Shown: piece by piece, positions 35,635-45,164 of the stretch
Position numbering within the stretch: position 1 is the first letter of the stretch
Layout of the letters: each line of letters starts with the position of its first letter
The notes under the pieces: generated by a model
Database searches by the model: none
The model's input: the letters and a program-made list of their open reading frames with translations, nothing else
What the model was told of the DNA's origin: nothing
Assembly (NCBI GenBank): GCA_002688175.1
Contig: NZCC01000019.1
Coordinates: 1-48,843 of the forward strand
Direction of reading: 5' to 3'
DNA length: 48,843 bases
From: Chromatiales bacterium
GTDB lineage: Bacteria; Pseudomonadota; Gammaproteobacteria; Steroidobacterales; GCA-2729495
Program-made: the position numbers and the translations under genes

Positions 35635-38028
35635 TTGGAAGATCGAGCGGAAGCCTATACAGCCCCATTGCACCAGCTGGGAATGGACGATATTGAATAT
35701 GTCGGCGGCAAAAGCGCCTCCCTTGGCGAGATGATCAGCAATCTGACTGACCTGGGCATCCGAGTCCCCGGCGGCTTTTCAACGACCGCCAAAGCCTACC
35801 GCGACTTTCTCAAACAACAGAGTGAAGGCGGAACACTCCAACAGCGAATCAGCACAGCCCTTGCCTCCCTTGATGTCGATGATATTGAGACATTGGTCGC
35901 CACGGGCAAGTCCATTCGCGCATGGGTCCGGGCTACGCCCCTGCCCGAAAAACTCACGGCCGATATTGCCACGGCCTGGCAGCAAATGGTCTCAGCACAC
36001 AGCGGCGAGTTGTCAGTCGCGGTGCGCTCTTCAGCCACGGCCGAGGACCTCCCGGATGCATCGTTTGCCGGCCAACAGGAGACCTTCCTTAATATCCGTG
36101 GCATTGAGCAACTCACTGTCGCGATTCACGATGTATTCGCATCACTATACAACGACAGGGCAATCGCTTATCGCGTGCATCATGGTTACTCGCACGATGA
36201 TGTCGCACTGGCAGTCGGTGTGCAGCAAATGGTACGCAGCGATCTGGCCTGCAGTGGCGTCATGTTTACCCTCGATACTGAATCGGGTTTCCGCGATGTC
36301 GTACTGATTACTTCTTCTTTTGGCCTTGGTGAAACCATCGTACAGGGTGCCGTTAATCCGGATGAGTTTTACGTCTTTAAACCAGCCCTGCGCGCCGATA
36401 AGCGCTCTGTACTGCGAAAAAACCTTGGCAGCAAGGCTGTCAAAATGATCTTTTCTGATGAGACCGCCCCGGGTAAGACTGTGCAGACTGTCGATGTCGA
36501 CCCGGAAGATTCGGCATGTTTTTCACTGACGGATGCTGAGACGGAGACCCTGGCACGCTATGCCCTGATCGTTGAAGATCACTACGGTCGTGCGATGGAC
36601 ATCGAATGGGGCAAGGACGGCCAGGATGGACAGATATATTTACTGCAGGCCCGGCCAGAGACAGTCCAGAGTCAGGCCAGCCAGGTCATTCAGCGCTATA
36701 CATTAAAAAAACAATCAACAATCCTGGTACAGGGCCGCAGCATAGGGCAACTGATCGGCAGCGGTCCGGTGAAAATCATCCACAACCCTGACGAGATGAA
36801 CCGCGTCCAGCCCGGGGATGTACTGGTTGCGGACATGACCGACCCGGACTGGGAACCGGTCATGAAACGTGCGGTCGCTATTATCACCAACCGCGGTGGT
36901 CGCACCTGTCATGCCGCAATCATTGCCCGTGAACTGGGCGTCCCGGCTGTCGTTGGTTGCGGCAATGCCACCGAATTACTCACTGATGAGGATATCGTCA
37001 CCGTCTCATGCGCTGAGGGTGATGAAGGATTTATCTACGAGGGCCAACTCGATTACGAGCAGCAGCAAATTGAGGTCAATAAACTGCCCGATGTCCCGGT
37101 CAAAATCATGATGAATGTCGGCAATCCGGATCGTGCCTTCGATTTTGCCAACATCCCGAACCATGGTGTCGGTCTTGCCCGCCTGGAATTCATCATCAAT
37201 CGCATGATCGGCGTTCATCCAAAAGCACTGCTCGAGTTTGATGAATTACGCCCCGACCTTAAAAATATAATCCGCGAACAGATGGCCGGCTACGATAGCC
37301 CGATTGAGTTTTTTATCAGCAGACTCAGCGAGGGTATCAGCAGCATAGCAGCCGCCTTCTCCCCGTTACCCGTCATCGTTCGCCTGTCAGATTTCAAGTC
37401 GAATGAATATGCCAACCTGATCGGTGGCCAGCAATATGAGCCCCAGGAAGAAAACCCCATGCTCGGCTTTCGTGGCGCATCACGTTACCGGGCTGAATCA
37501 TTCAGTGAATGCTTCGCAATGGAATGTCAGGCCCTCAAACGTGTTCGCGAGGACATGGGCCTGACAAATGTTCAGGTCATGGTGCCTTTTGTACGTAGCG
37601 TGAGTGAAGCGGTGACTGTTACCGAACTTCTGGCGAGTCATGGCCTGAAACGCGGAGAAAATGACCTGAAGCTGATCATGATGTGCGAGTTGCCGACCAA
37701 CGCACTACTTGCCGAGCAATACCTTGAACACTTTGACGGCATGTCGATAGGGTCCAACGACATGACACAACTGACGCTCGGTATCGACCGGGATTCTGCA
37801 TTGATTGCCGATCTGTTCGACGAACGCGATCCCGCCATACTGATCCTGCTCAAAATGGCCATTGAAGCCTGCAAGAAACAAGGCAAATATATTGGTATCT
37901 GCGGCCAGGGCCCGTCAGATCATCCTGATTTTGCCCGCTGGTTGCTTGATCAGGGCATCGACAGCCTGTCACTGAATCCTGATTCGGTACTTGAAACCTG
38001 GCTGTTTCTCGCCAGCAACAAGATCTAA
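35635..38028 (+). CDS. ppsA: Phosphoenolpyruvate synthase
   Basis: Converts pyruvate and ATP to PEP, AMP and Pi, the gluconeogenic entry from lactate, pyruvate or alanine. The 797-residue protein has an N-terminal ATP-binding domain ([32 protein letters not shown]), the phospho-histidine domain GGRTCHAAI with H426, and the C-terminal TIM-barrel PEP/pyruvate domain ([21 protein letters not shown]). The TTG at 35635 has GGGAG 7 bases upstream, and no ATG fits. A TATACT -10 candidate lies at 35608-35613. Threonine in RTCH is the residue PpsR would modify. Confidence 0.97.
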   Translation: MEDRAEAYTAPLHQLGMDDIEYVGGKSASLGEMISNLTDLGIRVPGGFSTTAKAYRDFLKQQSEGGTLQQRISTALASLDVDDIETLVATGKSIRAWVRATPLPEKLTADIATAWQQMVSAHSGELSVAVRSSATAEDLPDASFAGQQETFLNIRGIEQLTVAIHDVFASLYNDRAIAYRVHHGYSHDDVALAVGVQQMVRSDLACSGVMFTLDTESGFRDVVLITSSFGLGETIVQGAVNPDEFYVFKPALRADKRSVLRKNLGSKAVKMIFSDETAPGKTVQTVDVDPEDSACFSLTDAETETLARYALIVEDHYGRAMDIEWGKDGQDGQIYLLQARPETVQSQASQVIQRYTLKKQSTILVQGRSIGQLIGSGPVKIIHNPDEMNRVQPGDVLVADMTDPDWEPVMKRAVAIITNRGGRTCHAAIIARELGVPAVVGCGNATELLTDEDIVTVSCAEGDEGFIYEGQLDYEQQQIEVNKLPDVPVKIMMNVGNPDRAFDFANIPNHGVGLARLEFIINRMIGVHPKALLEFDELRPDLKNIIREQMAGYDSPIEFFISRLSEGISSIAAAFSPLPVIVRLSDFKSNEYANLIGGQQYEPQEENPMLGFRGASRYRAESFSECFAMECQALKRVREDMGLTNVQVMVPFVRSVSEAVTVTELLASHGLKRGENDLKLIMMCELPTNALLAEQYLEHFDGMSIGSNDMTQLTLGIDRDSALIADLFDERDPAILILLKMAIEACKKQGKYIGICGQGPSDHPDFARWLLDQGIDSLSLNPDSVLETWLFLASNKI

Positions 38029-38088
38029 CTATGCAGAACGGCCTGTGCGGACCCTTCCCATAGCAATATCAGGATAATACTGAAATTA

Positions 38089-38820
38089 TTACAGGTCGCC
38101 CCAGGAAGATTTTTTGCGCCAGCGAATCCGTGGCACTATCAGACCAATCAACATACCAACAATGATGACCAGTGCGCCGATAACAAACCACTCGCGGTTG
38201 GCACGGCTGGCCAGACGTTTGTTGTCAGCCTGAAGCCTGTCGACTTGCGCCTGCGTTTCAGCTAACGATACACGCAGACTCTTGTTTTGACTGTCCATCT
38301 GGATGGCATTCGCGGACAAACGGCGCACCTCAGCCAGTTCTTTTTGCAGCCCCTGCCCCGACGCCTCAACATTATTGACTTGACGTTTTAACTGGTCGCG
38401 CTCAATAGTGATGGTTGAGAGTTCCTTTGCCAGTTTCTTGCGCTTGTCTTCACTGGTCCGCAACCGGGCTTCGACACCTGGCATCGTCACGCGGGCTGGC
38501 GCACTCTTGAGCAGGTAACGGCTCAACACCCAGCCTTCCGTTCCGCCGGCTGTCCTGACCAGGCTGTAGCCGGCCTCAGGGTCAGATTCGAGCAACTCGA
38601 TTTCTGTCCCGCTGCGCAACATGCGAATGATAGCCTGCCGATTGCCCTTACCATTGCGCATCGTAATCTCGAACGCGTCAGTAACCCAGCGATCTTCGCC
38701 AACGGTTCCTTGCGCTGCTGCCGACCCGGCCATCAGCCACAGGCAGAAAGCGAGGCATGCGAGTAAATACAGGGTCCCCAAGCGCGGCAAGACGGTGGAT
38801 TGGTTCACTTTGTTCAACAT
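38089..38820 (-). CDS. YgiM-like SH3 domain protein (TIGR04211 type)
   Basis: A membrane-anchored periplasmic protein. From the likely start at 38820 there is a signal sequence (LGTLYLLACLAFCLWLMAGSAAAQ), a bacterial SH3 domain (about residues 40-110; VTDAFEITMRNGKGNRQAIIRMLRSGTEI, GTEGWVLSRYLL), a coiled coil, and a C-terminal helix FVIGALVIIVGMLIGLIVP followed by basic residues. The architecture equals E. coli YgiM. An ATG at 38868 is in frame 16 codons earlier, with no better ribosome site. The function is not established. Confidence 0.88.
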   Translation of the reverse strand: MLNKVNQSTVLPRLGTLYLLACLAFCLWLMAGSAAAQGTVGEDRWVTDAFEITMRNGKGNRQAIIRMLRSGTEIELLESDPEAGYSLVRTAGGTEGWVLSRYLLKSAPARVTMPGVEARLRTSEDKRKKLAKELSTITIERDQLKRQVNNVEASGQGLQKELAEVRRLSANAIQMDSQNKSLRVSLAETQAQVDRLQADNKRLASRANREWFVIGALVIIVGMLIGLIVPRIRWRKKSSWGDL

Positions 38821-38886
38821 TCCGGGCATCACCACAGTCACAACCATTCGTTTAAAAAATCTCAGCATCGCACTTTAGCACACAGA

Positions 38887-38906
38887 AAACCCGGCTTGAT
38901 CCGGGG
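38887..38906 (-). terminator. Weak intrinsic terminator downstream of orn
   Basis: On the minus strand CCCGG-ATCAAG-CCGGG is followed by TTTTC. It lies 54 bases after the orn stop and before the SH3-protein gene on the same strand. The stem is only 5-6 bp. Confidence 0.55.
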
Positions 38907-38959
38907 ACAGGCCATTATGGAGAGTCCCGCCACCGTTGACCAGATTTTCGTCAGCCTGC

Positions 38960-39514
38960 TCAGGATGGGTCAATACGCAACAGGTGCTGCCGGTAATGAC
39001 GCAATTCAGCTATTGAGTCACGAATATCTGCCAGAGCAAGGTGCTCCGACTTCTTTTCCACACCCTCAAGTACCCCCGGCGCCCAAAGGTTGGCAAGAAT
39101 TTTCAAGGTGCTGACGTCCAGATTTCGATAATGAAAAAAGGCCTCCAGGGCCGGCATTTCGCGGGACATAAAACGACGATCCTGACAGATACTGTTGCCG
39201 CACACAGGCGAATGTTTTGGTTTGAGGTGATTGTCGAGAAATGCCAGCGTCATTTGCTCAGCTTCGGCGGCCGATACCTGGCTGGCTCGAACGCGCTCGA
39301 CGAGCCCGGACTGGGTGTGCTGCCGGGTATTCCACTCGTCCATGCCGCCAAGTACAGTATCGGGCTGGTGAATAGCAACAACCGGGCCCTCAGCAATAAT
39401 CTCAAGATTGGCATCCGTAACGATTGTCGCAATCTCGATGATAGAATCGGACTGGCAATCCAGACCCGTCATCTCCAAATCGATCCAAATCAACCGACCA
39501 CTCTGAGCATCCAT
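38960..39514 (-). CDS. orn: Oligoribonuclease
   Basis: A DEDDh 3'-5' exonuclease that degrades dinucleotides, including pGpG from cyclic-di-GMP turnover. The 184-residue protein has all catalytic residues at the family positions: D12 and E14 ([10 protein letters not shown]), D112 (QDRRF), H158 and D163 ([12 protein letters not shown]). It is divergent from rsgA, as in other gammaproteobacteria. Confidence 0.97.
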   Translation of the reverse strand: MDAQSGRLIWIDLEMTGLDCQSDSIIEIATIVTDANLEIIAEGPVVAIHQPDTVLGGMDEWNTRQHTQSGLVERVRASQVSAAEAEQMTLAFLDNHLKPKHSPVCGNSICQDRRFMSREMPALEAFFHYRNLDVSTLKILANLWAPGVLEGVEKKSEHLALADIRDSIAELRHYRQHLLRIDPS

Positions 39515-39589
39515 AAAATAATCCCATTGTGAAATACTTGTACGCCAAGTCTAACAAACAGCCACCTAAAAACCGGCACCCGCGTCAAC

Positions 39590-40489
39590 ATGGCTGACCA
39601 GCCCGTGACAGAAACCGGCCTGGTGGTCGCCGCGCATAGCCGCCGTGGCAAGCTCGAAACCAAGTCCGGGGAGCAACTACCGTATCTCATTCAGGGACGC
39701 CGCCTCAGAGTTGTCTGCGGCGACATTGTCGACTGGACACTGGATGATCAGGGCACGCTGGCAATTGTCACCGGAATTGCGCCGCGAGCCAATGCACTTG
39801 AGCGTCAACCGGCCGGTCGACCAGGCAGCGAGGTACTAGCCGCCAATCTGAGCCTGATGGTCGTCGTCTGCGCCCCCAGGCCTGAACCCGACTGGTTCCT
39901 CGTTGACCGCTATCTGTGTACCGGTGAATTGATGGGCTGCCGGTTACTGTTAGCCAGCAATAAGGCCGACCTGGTCGAGCATGAACACAAGCAAACAACC
40001 ATGCTGCGCGACTATGAACGTATCGGCTATACCTGCCTGTCAGTTTCCGCACAGACCAGTCAGGGTATGGATGCGCTGCATGATGCCCTGCAAGAGCAAA
40101 CCGGTATCCTCGTTGGCCAATCCGGAGTCGGCAAATCGTCATTAATCAATTGCCTGGTCCCGGGGGCCGACATTACCGTCGGAGCCATATCGGCATCCAT
40201 ACAGGAAGGGACACATACGACAACCGCATCTGCAATGCATGACCTGCAGGACGGAGGGCGCCTGATCGATACACCGGGCGTCAGGGATTTTATTCCGGCC
40301 ATTCCGCAAGCCCAATCCGTACAAGCCGGATTCCCGGACATCCATTCAGCAGCAAACCAATGCCGCTTCAGCAACTGTCTTCATCTGCGGGAACCGGACT
40401 GTTCCGTCAAGCTGGCGGTACAAAACGGTACCCTTTCACAGCGGCGTTATGAATCCTACAAACGACTGTTACACACCGTGACCGGGTAA
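39590..40489 (+). CDS. rsgA: Small ribosomal subunit biogenesis GTPase RsgA
   Basis: A circularly permuted GTPase that checks late 30S assembly. The 299-residue product starts with an OB fold. It then has the permuted motif order G4 (ASNKADL), G1 (GQSGVGKSSLIN), G3 (DTPGVRDF), and the zinc-binding end CRFSNCLHLREPDC. The ATG is at 39590. It is divergent from orn and convergent with recR. Confidence 0.97.
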   Translation: MADQPVTETGLVVAAHSRRGKLETKSGEQLPYLIQGRRLRVVCGDIVDWTLDDQGTLAIVTGIAPRANALERQPAGRPGSEVLAANLSLMVVVCAPRPEPDWFLVDRYLCTGELMGCRLLLASNKADLVEHEHKQTTMLRDYERIGYTCLSVSAQTSQGMDALHDALQEQTGILVGQSGVGKSSLINCLVPGADITVGAISASIQEGTHTTTASAMHDLQDGGRLIDTPGVRDFIPAIPQAQSVQAGFPDIHSAANQCRFSNCLHLREPDCSVKLAVQNGTLSQRRYESYKRLLHTVTG

Positions 40490-40539
40490 TATTCCGTCAG
40501 CACTCGCCCGGCCAACCACCCTGGCTGTCTGCTGCCCGG

Positions 40540-41145
40540 CTAATCAGCCTTGATATGGGTACGCGCGGAGATAGCCAGCATCAGTGTGCCGCTATCGACA
40601 TACTCGAGCTCACCGCCCATCGGGACACCATGTGCGATACGGGTTGCCCGGATATCGTATTTTGTAGCAAGACCGGCAATGTAGGCTGCCGTCGCCTCGC
40701 CTTCGACCGTCGCACTGGTCGCCAGGATCAATTCTTCGATTTGCTCTTCAGCGAGCCTGCTGTCGAGCAGATCTATACCGAGTTCTTCCGGACCAATACC
40801 ATCAAGTGGTGAAAGCCGACCCATAAGCACGAAGTAACGACCGCGAAAAGAACCCGATTCATCGACAGCAATAACGTCTGCCGGCGTTTCAACTACACAC
40901 AGGATACTGCTGTCACGTTTTTTATCAGCACAGATCGGGCAAAGCGTCTGCTCGGCGAACATCCGGCAACTCTGGCAGTGACCGACTTCAGCAAGCGCTG
41001 ACTGAAGTGCCTGTGCCAACTCATCGGCACGGTCGCGATCCCGGTCGAGCAAATGAAAGGCCATACGTTGGGCTGACTTAGGTCCAACACCGGGCAGGCA
41101 CCGCAAAGACGCAAGCAGCTGCTGAAGCCGTGGCGTAAAATGCAT
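40540..41145 (-). CDS. recR: Recombination mediator RecR
   Basis: Works with RecF/RecO in loading RecA at gaps. The 201-residue product has an N-terminal HhH region ([18 protein letters not shown]), a C4 zinc finger (C57, C60, C69, C72) and a Toprim domain ([36 protein letters not shown]). It follows ybaB by 26 bases in the classic dnaX-ybaB-recR operon. Confidence 0.98.
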   Translation of the reverse strand: MHFTPRLQQLLASLRCLPGVGPKSAQRMAFHLLDRDRDRADELAQALQSALAEVGHCQSCRMFAEQTLCPICADKKRDSSILCVVETPADVIAVDESGSFRGRYFVLMGRLSPLDGIGPEELGIDLLDSRLAEEQIEELILATSATVEGEATAAYIAGLATKYDIRATRIAHGVPMGGELEYVDSGTLMLAISARTHIKAD

Positions 41146-41171
41146 GGCAATCGCTCAGAAGAACCTGATAA

Positions 41172-41498
41172 TCAGAATGGCAATTTCAGCCCGGCCGGCA
41201 GACCAAGGCCTGCACCCATCCCGGAATATTTCTGCTCAACCACTTTCTTGACCTTGCGCAAGGTATCGTTAACGGCTGCCGCGATGACATCCTCGAGCAT
41301 ATCCTGATCATCGGCGATCAGGGCATCATCAATACGAATCCGCCGCACTTCGTTTTGCCCGGTCATCGTAACCTGCACGAGTCCACCGCCGGCCTCGCCC
41401 TGCACTTCGAGATCAGCCAATTCTTCCTGAGCCAGTTGCATCTTCTCCTGCATTTTCTGCGCCTGCTGCAACAGCATACCGAGGTCCGGTTTCATCAT
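41172..41498 (-). CDS. ybaB: YbaB/EbfC family nucleoid-associated protein
   Basis: 108 residues with the family pattern DLGMLLQQAQKMQEKMQLAQEELADLEVQGEAGGGLVQVTMTGQNEVRRIRID and a glycine-rich C terminus (MGAGLGLPAGLKLPF). It is a small dimeric DNA-binding protein. Two ATGs in tandem (41498, 41495) could start it. It lies between dnaX and recR. Confidence 0.96.
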   Translation of the reverse strand: MMKPDLGMLLQQAQKMQEKMQLAQEELADLEVQGEAGGGLVQVTMTGQNEVRRIRIDDALIADDQDMLEDVIAAAVNDTLRKVKKVVEQKYSGMGAGLGLPAGLKLPF

Positions 41499-41561
41499 GC
41501 TCCATCCTGTGTGTTAGTGAAATTTAGTGCTGAGCACCCTATGAACTCTGAATTTATTCAT

Positions 41562-43253
41562 CTACCCGGGGTCCTGATCTGTTGATGACTCAGGGTTAAT
41601 CGGTTGAACCGAATTGGGCACTACCTCCCCGCCCAACACGTCAACGAGTTGCTGGACATCCGGATCGGCATCAATCGCATCTTGAGCCTTGCGCTGGGCC
41701 TGCTGACTGTCGTCAACTGCACGCGCTGCAGCTGTTTCAAGCGCATTATCGGAAACTGCAAACCGCACGGCAATTCCGCTGCCGATACGCTGCTGAACGG
41801 CAAGAGTCAGCCTGCTCTTCAATTTATCCGTCAGCAGGTGTTCGTTACGTGTCTCGATACTCAGGCGGATCTCGAACGGTGAGTATGCCTCGAGGGCGCT
41901 ATGGGCTGCCAGTTGATGCGCAGCGCCATCGAGAGACAGTCCCGCCACAAAATCAGGCCAGCCATGAATATCCTCAACCGCCACCTGCTCAGGATCGGCT
42001 GTTGCGGGCTGTGGCGAGGGCGGCTGCTCTATTGATTGGGCTGACGGGGACTCATGCTTCGGAACCGGCGATGTCTGTACACGAGTTTGTTGGCGTTTAT
42101 TGCTTACCCCAGGTGCGGCCTGACGGGCCGGCGCTACCGGTTTCGACCCACCCATGCCGGCAGCTTGCCCGGCCGGGCAAAAAGCCAGCATACGCAACAA
42201 GGCCATTTCAAAACCAATACGCGGATCAGGTGCAAGCGTCATGTCATGACGACTCGTAACTGCGATCTGGTAATACAGTTGCACCTGTTCTGCTTTGATG
42301 TCAGCGGCCAGACGAACCAGTGACTCGAGTTCATCCTCGTCCTCAACGGCATCTGCGCCCGCAACCTGAATTACGGCAATACGCTGTAACGCAGTCGCGA
42401 TCTCATCCAGCACAATTTCGTAATCAGGCACGAGTTCATCGAGATCCTGAATGGCCGCAATCAGATCAGCACCGTTGCCGGCAACGAGCAAATCGAGCAA
42501 GGCGATAATGCGGTGACGATCCATGCTACCGAGCATTTCAGCCACATCAGCGTCCGTTAACCGTTCAGCGCCATAGGCTAATGCCTGGTCCAGCAGGCTC
42601 AGACCATCGCGCATACTGCCCGCTGCGGCCCGGCCAAGTCGCTTGAGAGCCGCGGCATCGGCATCCAGTTGCTCAGCGGTACATATCTCATCCATACGCC
42701 CGACAATCTGACTCATCGTCAGGCGCTTCAGATTGAACTGCAGACAACGTGACAACACAGTGACCGGGAGTTTCTGTGGGTCGGTGGTCGCAAACAAAAA
42801 CTTGATGTGCTCGGGTGGCTCTTCGAGTGTTTTCAACAGCGCATTAAAGCTCTGTGGCGACAGCATGTGTACTTCATCAATCAGGTAAACCTTGAAGCGG
42901 CCGACTGCCGGCCGGTACTGGACATTGTCCAGCAGGTCACGCATATCATCGACACCCGTGCGTGATGCCGCGTCAACTTCAATCAGGTCTACGAACCGGC
43001 CGTCGTCGACAGCCTGACAGGCGCTACATTCACCGCAAGGCTCTTTGCTGACGCCGGTTTCACAATTCAGTGCCTTGGCCAGGATTCGGGCAATGGTCGT
43101 CTTGCCAACCCCGCGGGTACCGGCGAACAGGAATGCATGATGAACTCTCCCTGAGTCCAATGCATTTTCCAGCGCCTGTACGATGTGCACCTGGCCGGTG
43201 ACCTCGTTAAAAGTCTTGGGACGCCACTTTCGCGCAAGTACGAGATAACTCAT
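41562..43253 (-). CDS. dnaX: DNA polymerase III subunit tau/gamma
   Basis: Clamp-loader ATPase that also links polymerases at the fork. The 563-residue protein begins MSYLVLARKWRPKTFNEVTGQ. It has Walker A GTRGVGKT at 45-52, a zinc module with C64, C73, C76 and C79, and Walker B LIDEVHMLS. A Pro/Gln/Ala-rich linker (about 375-425) leads to a tau-type C-terminal domain. I found no A6G slippery site like that of E. coli, so a gamma form would need another mechanism. The ATG is certain from homology but has no Shine-Dalgarno; an inverted-repeat element ends 2 bases before it. Confidence 0.97.
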   Translation of the reverse strand: MSYLVLARKWRPKTFNEVTGQVHIVQALENALDSGRVHHAFLFAGTRGVGKTTIARILAKALNCETGVSKEPCGECSACQAVDDGRFVDLIEVDAASRTGVDDMRDLLDNVQYRPAVGRFKVYLIDEVHMLSPQSFNALLKTLEEPPEHIKFLFATTDPQKLPVTVLSRCLQFNLKRLTMSQIVGRMDEICTAEQLDADAAALKRLGRAAAGSMRDGLSLLDQALAYGAERLTDADVAEMLGSMDRHRIIALLDLLVAGNGADLIAAIQDLDELVPDYEIVLDEIATALQRIAVIQVAGADAVEDEDELESLVRLAADIKAEQVQLYYQIAVTSRHDMTLAPDPRIGFEMALLRMLAFCPAGQAAGMGGSKPVAPARQAAPGVSNKRQQTRVQTSPVPKHESPSAQSIEQPPSPQPATADPEQVAVEDIHGWPDFVAGLSLDGAAHQLAAHSALEAYSPFEIRLSIETRNEHLLTDKLKSRLTLAVQQRIGSGIAVRFAVSDNALETAAARAVDDSQQAQRKAQDAIDADPDVQQLVDVLGGEVVPNSVQPINPESSTDQDPG

Positions 43254-43255
43254 AT

Positions 43256-43366
43256 GTAAAGGTGCCGGTGTTAACTTATTAGCTTATTGTCTGACAACCA
43301 TTGCCAAGTGTCGACACCGGCACCTTAATCGATAATGAGTCAATAAGTTAACACCGGCACCTTTAC
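43256..43366. repeat. Compact inverted-repeat (MITE/REP-like) element abutting dnaX
   Basis: A perfect 25-bp inverted repeat joins 43256-43280 with 43342-43366 (core AAAGGTGCCGGTGTTAACTT). A third copy of the 13-base core, in the same orientation as the right arm, is at 43314-43326 (ACACCGGCACCTT). The left arm can therefore pair with either right arm. The element fills the gap between SRP RNA and dnaX and ends 2 bases from the dnaX ATG. It contains no reading frame of note. Confidence 0.75.
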
Positions 43367-43375
43367 TGGAAGAAT

Positions 43376-43475
43376 CCGCGCCAGCCACACCCCGGCGCCC
43401 GGCATCGCCGTTACCGCTGCTCCCTTCCGGGCCTGACGGAGTTCGCGGTTCGCCGCCGCGGGGGGACCAGCGCGG
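43376..43475 (-). ncRNA. ffs: Signal recognition particle 4.5S RNA
   Basis: On the minus strand the conserved SRP domain IV loop GTCAGGCCCGGAAGGGAGCAGC is present (E. coli has GTCAGGTCCGGAAGGAAGCAGC), flanked by a long, mostly paired hairpin. The ends CCGCGC and GCGCGG pair, giving about 100 nt. TTTAATC about 7 bases upstream of the 5' end is a -10 candidate. It is located upstream of dnaX, as in pseudomonads. The ends are from base pairing and may be off by a few bases. Confidence 0.95.
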
Positions 43476-43630
43476 ACCCAGATTAAAGGGTAAGCGGTGG
43501 CGAGCATTTCAGCAAGCGTAATGATGACTATCAGAAAATATCAACTGATGAGGTTGATGCTCAAGCCGGGCAAAAACTCGTCTTAAGAATAACGGACCCA
43601 TTTGACCCGGGCTCTACCCCGAGCATAAAC

Positions 43631-43671
43631 AGGCATTCGCAAGCCTCAGAACGAAGACTCAACGAATGCCT
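43631..43671 (-). terminator. Hairpin downstream of tRNA-Ser, possible terminator
   Basis: AGGCATTCG (43631-43639) and CGAATGCCT (43663-43671) form a 9-bp stem with a 23-base loop starting 8 bases after the tRNA 3' end; GTTTATG follows on the minus strand. The large loop and poor T run make it a weak call; it could also be a processing site. Confidence 0.4.
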
Positions 43672-43678
43672 GACTGTC

Positions 43679-43769
43679 TGGCGGAGAGAGAGGGATTCGA
43701 ACCCTCGATACGGGGTTACCGTATACATGAATTCCAATCATGCGCCTTCGTCCACTCGGCCACCTCTCC
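43679..43769 (-). tRNA. tRNA-Ser (anticodon GGA)
   Basis: A class II tRNA of 91 nt read on the minus strand. The acceptor GGAGAGG pairs with TCTCTCC, the discriminator is G and CCA is encoded. The D arm is TGGCCGAGTGG. The anticodon stem CATGA/TCATG encloses loop TTGGAAT, giving GGA. The long variable arm TACGG/CCGTA confirms serine, and the T arm is GAGGGTTCGAATCCCTC. It reads UCC and UCU. Confidence 0.97.
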
Positions 43770-43879
43770 GGTTCAATTTGCTGACTTGGCTGGTACACCC
43801 AAAAGTGGCGCAAAAGGTTAACCCAGCCACTGCGGGCATTCAATCGGATCGTTACAATTCCGGACTAATGCCCGCCTGA

Positions 43880-44161
43880 CTAGCGTCCAAAATAATCCGG
43901 TGGACTATCGAGACACGGATCATCCGCCTCGCGTGCTTTCGCACCCGGTGATGCCTCCGGAATGATCAGGGCTGCAGACCGATCGGGTTGATCCAGTCCA
44001 TCCGGCACCTGCAATGCTTCAATACTTTCGCTGACCTGGTATTCCTGAGGTTTATTGCAGCTTGGCTTGCCGCCACCGAAAAAACAGCCCGACAGACCGC
44101 ACATCAGCACCACGGCAGGCATGCACAGCCGCAAGTGGTTCAAGACAGGCCAGGCAAACAA
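43880..44161 (-). CDS. Short BamC-like lipoprotein
   Basis: A 93-residue lipoprotein: a hydrophobic signal ends in LSGC (lipobox), and the mature part contains EYQVSESIEALQVPDGLDQPDRSAALIIP, matching the unstructured N-terminal segment by which BamC contacts BamD. It then stops at PPDYFGR, without the helix-grip domains of E. coli BamC (about 344 residues). It follows dapA directly, as bamC (nlpB) does in E. coli, which supports the assignment. The start is uncertain: a TTG at 44161, 1 base after the dapA stop, or a TTG at 44143 giving a more typical signal peptide. Confidence 0.7.
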   Translation of the reverse strand: MFAWPVLNHLRLCMPAVVLMCGLSGCFFGGGKPSCNKPQEYQVSESIEALQVPDGLDQPDRSAALIIPEASPGAKAREADDPCLDSPPDYFGR

Positions 44162-44162
44162 C

Positions 44163-45038
44163 TTAAAGCAACCCGGCAGCGTTCAGCGCCGCCTCAACTA
44201 CCGGTTGCTGATCCGCAGATAAGCGGGTCAGCGGCAGACGAATACCAGCCGGGATGCGGCCGAGCTTTTCCAGGGCCCATTTAACCGGAATGGGATTTGA
44301 TTCAACAAATAAATCACGATGCAGTGCCGCCAAACCCTCATCAATCCGAGCCGCCTCTTCGGCATCGCCGGCAATTGCAGCCGCTGTCATCGCGGCCATT
44401 TGTGCCGGTGCCGGGTTCCCGGCCACGGTCACCACACCGTCTCCACCCAGCAACATGAATTCTCGCGCTGTCGCATCATCGCCGCTATAAAGACCAAAGT
44501 CGTCCCCGCAAGCAGCACGGATTTGTGCCACGCGACTCACGTCACCGGTCGCCTCCTTGATGCCCATTATCCGGGGGTGCCCGGCAAGTTGCTCAACCGT
44601 TATCGGCAGCAAATCAACGGCCGTGCGCCCCGGTACGTTGTACAGCATGATTGGTTTTTCAACCGCATCGGCGATCACCCGGAAATGCTGCGCCAGCCCT
44701 TCCTGAGTCGGCTTGTTATAGTAAGGCGTCACCATCAGGTAGCCATCAATACCAGCATCGCCGACCTCAAGTGACAGGTCAATCGTTTGCTGGGTGGAGT
44801 TTGAGCCGGTCCCGGCAATAACCGGAATGCGCCCGGCTGCAATGTCGGCCGAGCGGCGAATCAGGTCGCCATGCTCGGATTTTGACAGCGTCGCCGACTC
44901 ACCCGTCGTTCCCGCTATTACCAGCCCATTTGAGCCCTGCTCTACCTGCCAGTCGATCAGGCGTTCAAGACACTCATAGTCGATCCGACCGTCTGCGGAC
45001 ATCGGGGTAACCAGGGCGACGAAACTACCTTTAAACAT
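44163..45038 (-). CDS. dapA: 4-hydroxy-tetrahydrodipicolinate synthase
   Basis: First committed enzyme of diaminopimelate/lysine synthesis, condensing pyruvate with aspartate semialdehyde. The ATG at 45038 gives 291 residues beginning MFKGSFVALVTPM, close to the E. coli enzyme. The Schiff-base K161 (GIKEATGDVSR), Y133 (MLYNVPGRT) and the TT of GTTGES are all in place. The frame is open to a TTG at 45053 without support. It is divergent from gcvR, and the BamC-like gene follows on. Confidence 0.97.
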   Translation of the reverse strand: MFKGSFVALVTPMSADGRIDYECLERLIDWQVEQGSNGLVIAGTTGESATLSKSEHGDLIRRSADIAAGRIPVIAGTGSNSTQQTIDLSLEVGDAGIDGYLMVTPYYNKPTQEGLAQHFRVIADAVEKPIMLYNVPGRTAVDLLPITVEQLAGHPRIMGIKEATGDVSRVAQIRAACGDDFGLYSGDDATAREFMLLGGDGVVTVAGNPAPAQMAAMTAAAIAGDAEEAARIDEGLAALHRDLFVESNPIPVKWALEKLGRIPAGIRLPLTRLSADQQPVVEAALNAAGLL

Positions 45039-45164
45039 GACGAAACCAGCCAAATAACTGCCAGATTGGCAAATAGAGCGGCGATGGTACTGGCGCCCCA
45101 GCCATTGCGCAAGAATCGCTGCATCGCCCTGATAGCGGTATAGTTAGCTGCTAGGAAAATAGCC

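Noticed and set aside
41900..42200. Programmed -1 frameshift in dnaX producing gamma
   Set aside because: No A AAA AAG slippery heptamer occurs in the linker region of the coding strand.
43540..43558. ATCAAC/GTTGAT hairpin upstream of ffs as a terminator
   Set aside because: The stem is only 6 bp and AT-rich, with an interrupted T run; too weak to annotate.
43625..43775. Integration (att) site at tRNA-Ser
   Set aside because: No integrase gene is nearby and no direct repeat of the tRNA 3' end was found in the window; the 9-bp inverted repeat fits a terminator or processing hairpin better.
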